Source: Asaia bogorensis (GTDB lineage: Bacteria; Pseudomonadota; Alphaproteobacteria; Acetobacterales; Acetobacteraceae). Taken from it: DNA of 37,227 nt. Every line of letters starts with the position of its first letter. Within the stretch, counting starts at the first letter, position 1. Location: NCBI GenBank assembly GCA_945861095.1, contig CAMATI010000014.1:1-37227 (forward strand), given 5' to 3'. Shown here piece after piece: positions 32,262-37,227 of the stretch. The notes beneath the pieces were generated by a model. It did not search any database. It was given only the letters and a program-made list of their open reading frames with translations, and was not told the DNA's origin. Made by a program: the position numbers and the translations under genes.

Positions 32262-32957
32262 CTATCCGCCGGTCTGACCCGTCGCGGCGGTGCCCACGGG
32301 CGACCGAGTAGACCACTCGTACCAGTCCCAGCCCATGTTGTTCAGGTAGAAGGTGATCGGTCCTGTCAGGGAATTTGCCGATCCAACCACGGCCATCGTG
32401 GTGAGCGAACCGGTGTAGGCGTACAGCATCGCCCAGTTGAACGCCATCCCGGCTGGCTTGAGCGTCAAATACTTGAGAGTGTTGCGCCATGCACTCTCGG
32501 CCGCGTCGAACCCGCCATCCGAGGGCGCGGCCGCGGCTGGCGCGTTCTTGTCCCAGAAATATTCGTTTCCGATGTAGATCGCATAGGTCCCGACCGTCGA
32601 TATCGCGATCAGTATGCCAGTGTCATACATGTTCCCGGTGCCGGCATAATAGATAGCAACCTTCTTCCCCGCCGACAGCGCCTTCAACGTCAATCCCCGC
32701 AACGCCGCTCGGCCTACCGACGGTTCCACGGTCGCGGTGGGTGCCTCGGTCGCGGTGAGTGGCTCGGTCGCGGTCGGCGCCAGCATCTGCGCTTGGCCCT
32801 GGAACGGCATCAGCAAGGCCAGCACCAGGATGAAAGCGGCAAGAATGTGCCGGAGTGCGGGCAAGCCAAAACCGAAATGACGAGCGAAATCTGCCCGACC
32901 CGCCGTCGGGATGGGTTGAAACGACGTCCAAGTTCCTTTTTGCCGTTGGGCTTTCAC
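32262..32957 (-). CDS. Membrane protein with two DUF2061-like modules
   Basis: Hypothetical protein of about 231 residues from a GTG at 32957. The start is uncertain: a TTG at 32864 would leave just the signal-like segment, and the open frame continues to 33110. A hydrophobic stretch ending in FQGQAQM looks like a signal peptide or first span. A short TATE-rich linker follows, with APTATEPLTATEAPTATVEP. Two similar two-span modules then follow at about 87-136 and 157-215, each with a charged start, a YTG or TGN turn in the middle and an aromatic F-W-D or W-Y-E-W end. The pattern recalls DUF2061 two-helix membrane proteins, here duplicated. No function is known to me. Base composition is a little lower in GC than its neighbours. 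Confidence 0.5.
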   Translation of the reverse strand: MKAQRQKGTWTSFQPIPTAGRADFARHFGFGLPALRHILAAFILVLALLMPFQGQAQMLAPTATEPLTATEAPTATVEPSVGRAALRGLTLKALSAGKKVAIYYAGTGNMYDTGILIAISTVGTYAIYIGNEYFWDKNAPAAAAPSDGGFDAAESAWRNTLKYLTLKPAGMAFNWAMLYAYTGSLTTMAVVGSANSLTGPITFYLNNMGWDWYEWSTRSPVGTAATGQTGG

Positions 32958-33069
32958 CCGTACCTGAACCTGGATCAAATTATGCCGATGCTCGCCGTCG
33001 GACCAGTGACATTTGAGGGCGGGCGCCGCGGTTGCTGCTGACGTTCCAACCCTCATCCTGCTGCATCGC

Positions 33070-33366
33070 ATGACATTCTCCAACCTGAAAGCGCTGGATC
33101 GCGGCGTCACGGCGGGCGACGATCAGCTTGTGGAAACCGGTGCCCCTCCTGGAACCGATCTGCGGAGAAATATTCGAAAGACGATAGAAACCGTGTGCAA
33201 GACTGTCGTGCTGTGGAACCAGACCGGTGCGACATCCGCGAACGTAAACTACGAAACCGGCATGGCGGAGGCACTGGGCAAGGAAATTGTGCTGGTCATA
33301 CCGACAGGAGAGCGGCCGGCGATTTCCGCCGATCTGACCCACAACCAGGTGATCGAGCTGGCCTGA
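33070..33366 (+). CDS. Short TIR / nucleoside deoxyribosyltransferase-like protein
   Basis: Protein of 98 residues from the ATG at 33070; a TTG at 33013 would add 19 residues. The C-terminal half reads VVLWNQTGATSANVNYETGMAEALGKEIVLV. In TIR and nucleoside deoxyribosyltransferase folds a segment of this form (strand, Ser-rich turn, then [VA]NYExGxAxAxGK) carries the catalytic Glu that attacks the N-glycosidic bond, here Glu62. The first strand and phosphate-binding loop expected at the N-terminus are not clear, so the gene may be truncated or start elsewhere. It is divergent from the DUF2061-like gene and converges with mfd. A role in NAD or nucleotide cleavage is possible but weakly supported. 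Confidence 0.45.
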   Translation: MTFSNLKALDRGVTAGDDQLVETGAPPGTDLRRNIRKTIETVCKTVVLWNQTGATSANVNYETGMAEALGKEIVLVIPTGERPAISADLTHNQVIELA

Positions 33367-33376
33367 ACCGCCGCCG

Positions 33377-36837
<3,461 letters not shown>

Positions 36838-36841
<4 letters not shown>

Positions 36842-37110
36842 TGCGGCAACGAGTCCCGGATGCGCCGCAGCATCGGGGTTTCCGATTCGGGAGGAATGGG
36901 GCGTCGGCCGGTCAGCCAATCGGCCAGATCGACATCGGGGAGTTCCAGCAGAACCTCCAGCGCATCGATGTCGTCATCCGTCAGCAGCGCGAGATTCGTC
37001 CGGACGAAACCGCCGATCATCAGGTCGTTTTCAAACGTCCCGCGATGGGTGGCTCGATAAAGCAGGCGTCTGCGTCTCACCTCGGACGCGGCGTGTTCTG
37101 GTTCTGTCAT
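36838..37110 (-). CDS. sdhE: FAD assembly factor SdhE
   Basis: Small protein of 90 residues of the SdhE/Sdh5 (DUF339) family, which helps attach FAD covalently to succinate dehydrogenase flavoprotein. The RGxxE signature is seen as RGTFEND, with the following hydrophobic MIGGFV, and the later DVDLADWLTGRRPIP tail is typical. Its stop overlaps the mfd start by four bases. The pairing with mfd, divergent from recG, is a recurrent arrangement in Alphaproteobacteria. Confidence 0.93.
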
Positions 37111-37153
37111 CGGCGTGCTGTCATATAGACCCGCCTGTTGGACCTGTCAGCCT

Positions 37154-37227
37154 GTGGACTCGGATACGCTTACCCCTCTTTTCGCGCCCCTGACATCTCT
37201 CCGGGGCATAGGACCGGCGGTTGCCAA
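37154..37227 (+). CDS. recG: ATP-dependent DNA helicase RecG, 5' end only
   Basis: A frame opening at the GTG at 37154 runs off the window and reads VDSDTLTPLFAPLTSLRGIG then PAVA. PL-F-APLTSLRGIGP-A is the usual N-terminus of RecG (wedge domain). The divergent position relative to sdhE and mfd supports the call. Only 24 codons are visible, so the helicase motifs cannot be checked. The 43 bases to sdhE must hold both promoters unless they lie within the genes. Confidence 0.8.
   Translation, partial: MDSDTLTPLFAPLTSLRGIGPAVA

Overview
The window looks like chromosomal DNA of a high-GC (by eye about 65%) alphaproteobacterium, most likely of the Rhodospirillales/Acetobacteraceae type. The basis is the codon use, the sdhE-mfd pair divergent from recG at the right end, and dispersed palindromic repeats of the GGGGC-TCC-GCCCC and TCATTGCGAG types that are common in such genomes. 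The taxonomic call is inference.

Left end (1-2700): the N-terminus of an IS1182-type transposase enters from the edge and cuts off a retron-like reverse transcriptase just after its YADD motif. Upstream of the reverse transcriptase is a 94-base run of four perfect small hairpins, a candidate structured RNA. A LOG-family nucleotide-binding protein gene precedes it.

Main region (2648-20795): an apparent amide-catabolism regulon in three transcription units. Unit 1 (+): asparaginase-like protein, TauD/TfdA dioxygenase, AbrB-family membrane protein, cysteine hydrolase. Unit 2 (-): cysteine hydrolase, two family-5 solute-binding proteins, an amidase and a 59-residue protein. Unit 3 (+), divergent from unit 2: two permeases and two ATPases of a Dpp/Opp-type importer, an AtzG-like (DUF4089) small protein, two amidases and a 58-residue protein. 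The 58- and 59-residue proteins are paralogues too short for ordinary ORF calling, and each directly follows an amidase. Thus every amidase has its own small partner. A 13-base sequence (ATGCTGCAATGCA) is shared by the promoter regions of unit 1 and units 2/3, in the latter inside a 21-base near-perfect palindrome, suggesting one regulator encoded elsewhere. In total there are six predicted C-N amide hydrolases, one importer and two binding proteins; the substrate is unknown.

Right of this (20823-25292, -) lie an alpha/beta hydrolase, a DUF3445 haem-dependent N-demethylase-like protein and a hybrid histidine kinase. Divergently (25448-27362, +) lie a secreted YncE-like beta-propeller and a sterol desaturase/fatty acid hydroxylase-type membrane protein. 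A 236-base nested palindrome follows, then a tightly overlapping operon of HpcH/HpaI aldolase, dienelactone hydrolase and a four-domain rhodanese (27658-30796). A CaiB-type CoA transferase (-), a small membrane protein with two DUF2061-like modules (-) and a short TIR/deoxyribosyltransferase-like ORF (+) come next. The window closes with mfd, sdhE and the first codons of recG.
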